Below, in pieces: positions 61,217 to 64,000 of a DNA stretch of 64,000 nucleotides. Position 1 is the stretch's first letter, and every line of letters starts with the position of its first letter. A model generated the notes under the pieces. It saw only the letters and a program-made list of their open reading frames with translations. It did no database searches and was not told where the DNA came from. The translations under genes and the position numbers were made by a program. The stretch lies in assembly GCF_030704535.1 (NCBI RefSeq), contig NC_081808.1:20572501-20636500 (forward strand), read 5' to 3'. The stretch is from Vitis vinifera (lineage: Eukaryota; Streptophyta; Magnoliopsida; Vitales; Vitaceae).

Positions 61217-64000
61217 ACTTTCTGCTGTCCTCATTCTTTAATGAAATCCTCAAGATCGCCTTTTCTCTTTGCTTGGCGATGGTGGGGGGTCTGAGATCTC
61301 GCTATCAGGTCAAAAGTAGGATTAAAATAGCAGAGGTGAGTGGGGTGGCATCCTGCTACAAAGCTGGTCTGAGCATGAGAATCTACAACTTCAACTCATC
61401 CCCGTACTCGATATGGCTCAGAAGCGCCAACACATTGTTTTAATATTTATTTTGTTTTTAATCTTGCCCCTTCGACCTTCAATGAAGTATATACAGAGGT
61501 TTGAAATTCTTCTTGTACTGATACTAAGTTAAGGTCAAATTCATAAAGAAAGAAAAGAACTCAGAAAAATCTGAGCTGAATTTTCACAAATTCCCACCGC
61601 AAGAGACACCAACGTGTTAAAGCACATGGCGGGCGTGTTTCATGAATCATCAGCCATTTTCGGAAAATGGAGTATGAAAAGCGGCCGCAGCATCTTTCAC
61701 ATGTATTAATCATGGGGATTGCCTTAATCCAATCAAGTGCTCAGAAGAAAAGTTGGATATGGGGAATGATATCCCAATTGTAATGCTTGTACAACACTGA
61801 GGGGAGGGACCATTGGTTGGGAGATGGGACTACGGAGGATTATTAGCATCAACAAGCCTTAACTTTTGGTCATGCATGTGGGCAGTGGGAGGCCACTACA
61901 GAATATGTATGGAATGGGTTTTGGTTTGGTCTAGTTCAACTCGTGTTTATCAATTTTTATTTTCCTTTCTATTTTTAAATTTTGTTGAACCACATAGGGA
62001 TGTAAACTATTAATATTGAATTGTATGATCGCTTAATAAGTTGGCATTATATAATCTTCACCACAACCATTTAATAATACCTAGCCAAAAATTACATTTA
62101 ATGACTGCCACATGCAACATTGACCAAAGGGTATGTGACCATTACGTGGCCCTCAAAGTATGTGACCATTACTAATGAGGGAAAATAATACATGACCATT
62201 TATTGATCTTTATAATTTTTCTTATATATTTCTCCAAATTTATTGAATTAATGAAGAGTTTAAAATTGTATAAATATTTAAATAGTTTGTGTAAGGGGTA
62301 ACCATGTGACACTCATGAAGGGAAGCACATTTAGAACAACTGATTGGCCTTGAATAAAAATTGGGGATGGCTATATCCGTATTTTTGCTGCAGTGTAGGC
62401 ATGCATGCATGTGGGTAGTTTCTCTGCATATTTATACAGATAGATGTGGGCATTGCAGAGAATGGGGGAGGAGAGAGAAGGGGAGAGGGGAGAGTCAGTG
62501 GCGACTGGACGTTGCACTGAAGATTGATGAAGACAGCACAATGGCTACTGTATTGGGTTGCTCCCCCAAAATTAAAAGTAGGGAAAAACACTGACTATTC
62601 CGGCTGCATTTGCCTTCGCTTGCCCACAGCCCACCTCCAACTCTTATCCATCTCAGTCTCTTTCACACTCATATATACCATTCATTCTTAAGGTGCGTGA
62701 AAAACACCTTGAAACGACACTCTGTTGGTATTTGGTAAGCTCTGGTACCAGGCTTGTGTCAGCCCCCTCACCCCCACTGACCATGAAAATGCTACTCCCC
62801 CAACTCTTTCTTTCACTTCCATTTCCCTTTTCCTCTAGCCCAAATATTAGTTTTTCATCAACAAATATTGCTGCCTACGTAACTCTCAATTCTGGTGCTC
62901 CGAGTTGGATGGAAACACCCGGATTTTCAGTCGCTTCCTATTTAATTTATTTTAGTAATTTTAGTTTATAAAAAGCGTTTGTCAATAATTTTAGGGAATA
63001 TTTTTAAAATTTCTACAACTTAAAATTTTTTATGTTTCAAGTATTAAAAATATTAAAAACATTTCCTAAAATCATTATTAAACGTATTTTTAAAGTGCAT
63101 TTGACAATAATTATAAGAAATATTTCTAGTATTTTTAATACTGCATTTGACAATAATTATAAGAAGTGTTTATAGTATTTCTAATACTTAAATGATAAAA
63201 ATTTCTTAAATATTATCGATATTAAAAACACTTCTTAAAATCACTATTAAACATACTCTTAATCATTTGGTGGTGGATAGTTAATATGAAATTTTGATAA
63301 TTTTATAAAAGCATATAAAATGATTATAATTATCCTAGTATTTATTATCATTTAAAAAAAATTAAAGTAGAGATATCATTTAACAAAAAAGAAAAAAGAA
63401 AAAAAAAGCAACCAAAAATTGGGAATAAGTATTAGTTGGAAAATTATCTTACCTTTAATAATCCTTCTATGTTCATAAAAAAAATAAATAAAAAAAAGAA
63501 AATAATTGTTAATTATAACTCTTCCTTTTTGTTTTAAGAAAAATGGAGTCACTTCTTCCACAAAATTTTCCTTATTAAGCTTAATTCACTGAAAAGAAAT
63601 GTAAATTAAGACCTTACAATCTCTCATAAGAAATCCACTCTATATTACCATATATCCTATAAAAAATTTCCAACAAAAAAATATTTTAAATAGAAAATAA
63701 TTAGAAATAGCATCTAGATAAATTTTTTTACATGATTGGAGATTAAAAGAAAAAAAAAGGATAGAAATGCAATTTTGGCAAAATGGCAGCTGGTCGGGTG
63801 GGGCGGGGGTGGGAGAGGGAGAGTAAAAAATCTAAAAAGAGTGAAGACAAAATGAAAGAGGGTGGTGATATCGCTGCACCCCTCAAAGTGGCCTCCCTCA
63901 TTTATTGAGTTGGAAGCTCTCTAGATTTTCCATATCTCGCAATCAAGATAAACTGATCTCCTTCTCATTCATTTCTCTCCAAAGGACAAACTGCAGTTTC
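61217..64000. other. Downstream region without a recognisable gene
   Basis: The first few hundred bases are the MiaB-like 3' UTR. A purine-rich stretch lies at 62460-62500 (gggggaggagagagaagggg). Two small inverted-repeat units lie at 62971-63260. The final about 220 bases turn less AT-rich (gtcgggtggggcgggggtgg, then pyrimidine-rich ctgatctccttctcattcat) and may be the promoter and leader of a gene beyond the window edge. Confidence 0.4.
62971..63260. mobile_element. Two adjacent short MITE-like inverted-repeat units
   Basis: Unit 1 (62971-63090) starts aaaagcgtttgtcaataatt and ends atcattattaaacgtatttt, whose complement resembles the start. Unit 2 (63091-63260) starts taaagtgcatttgacaataa and ends tcactattaaacatactctt with the same relation, and has an internal duplication of the gcatttgacaataattataa phrase. 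They are head-to-tail members of one family, about 120 and 170 bp long. Confidence 0.6.

Overview
This is a nuclear DNA window from a flowering plant. Genes are split by many GT-AG introns, intergenic DNA is AT-rich and carries small inverted-repeat transposons, and pieces of chloroplast DNA are inserted. The genes are typically plant ones (class III peroxidase, PEARLI-4 protein, plant-type E2 UBC15-18, chloroplast/mitochondrial folate carrier). Gene content and style suggest a woody eudicot, most likely grapevine (Vitis); the species is an inference.

Layout. 1-5116 (+): 3' part of a single-pass membrane protein gene. 6770-8110 (+): secretory peroxidase close to Arabidopsis PRX49. 9229-10967, with a possible leader near 12.5 kb (-): PEARLI-4/DUF724-like coiled-coil protein. 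13325-13894 (+): intronless mitochondrial ribosomal protein bL12m with a classic site II/telo-box promoter. 18062-24692 (+): 11-exon folate carrier (FOLT1-like). 25812-27061 (-): soluble epoxide hydrolase. 28091-35454 (-): E2 ubiquitin-conjugating enzyme of the UBC15-18/UBE2W type with a 5.9-kb intron. 38917-52739 (-): 15-exon D-2-hydroxyglutarate dehydrogenase. 56394-61216 (+): MiaB/CDK5RAP1-type tRNA methylthiotransferase. The last 2.8 kb holds no recognisable gene.

For every gene except the first (5' end outside) and the PEARLI-4 gene (unclear 5' end) I reconstructed a full open reading frame in which exon phases close. The proteins are 332 (peroxidase), 189 (bL12m), 312 (FOLT1), 318 (epoxide hydrolase), 161 (E2), 577 (D2HGDH) and 626 aa (MiaB-like).

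From memory, five of the genes (MiaB-like, D2HGDH, UBC17-like, L12, peroxidase 49) correspond in the same order to the Arabidopsis run At4g36390-At4g36430. The window is therefore an ancestral gene block into which FOLT1, an epoxide hydrolase, a PEARLI-4 gene and many transposons are interleaved. The genes are housekeeping or stress genes and do not form one pathway, although several act in mitochondria or plastids.

No undescribed defence or biosynthetic system was seen. The most unusual items are non-genic: a mosaic chloroplast insertion (accD joined to rpoC2-rps2) inside the E2 intron, a hAT-like element with 8-bp target duplications enclosing chloroplast 23S rDNA, a perfect 54-bp inverted repeat, two GC-AG introns, a duplicated protein-coding exon in the PEARLI-4 gene, and a shared AAACG..CGTTT promoter palindrome in front of three genes.
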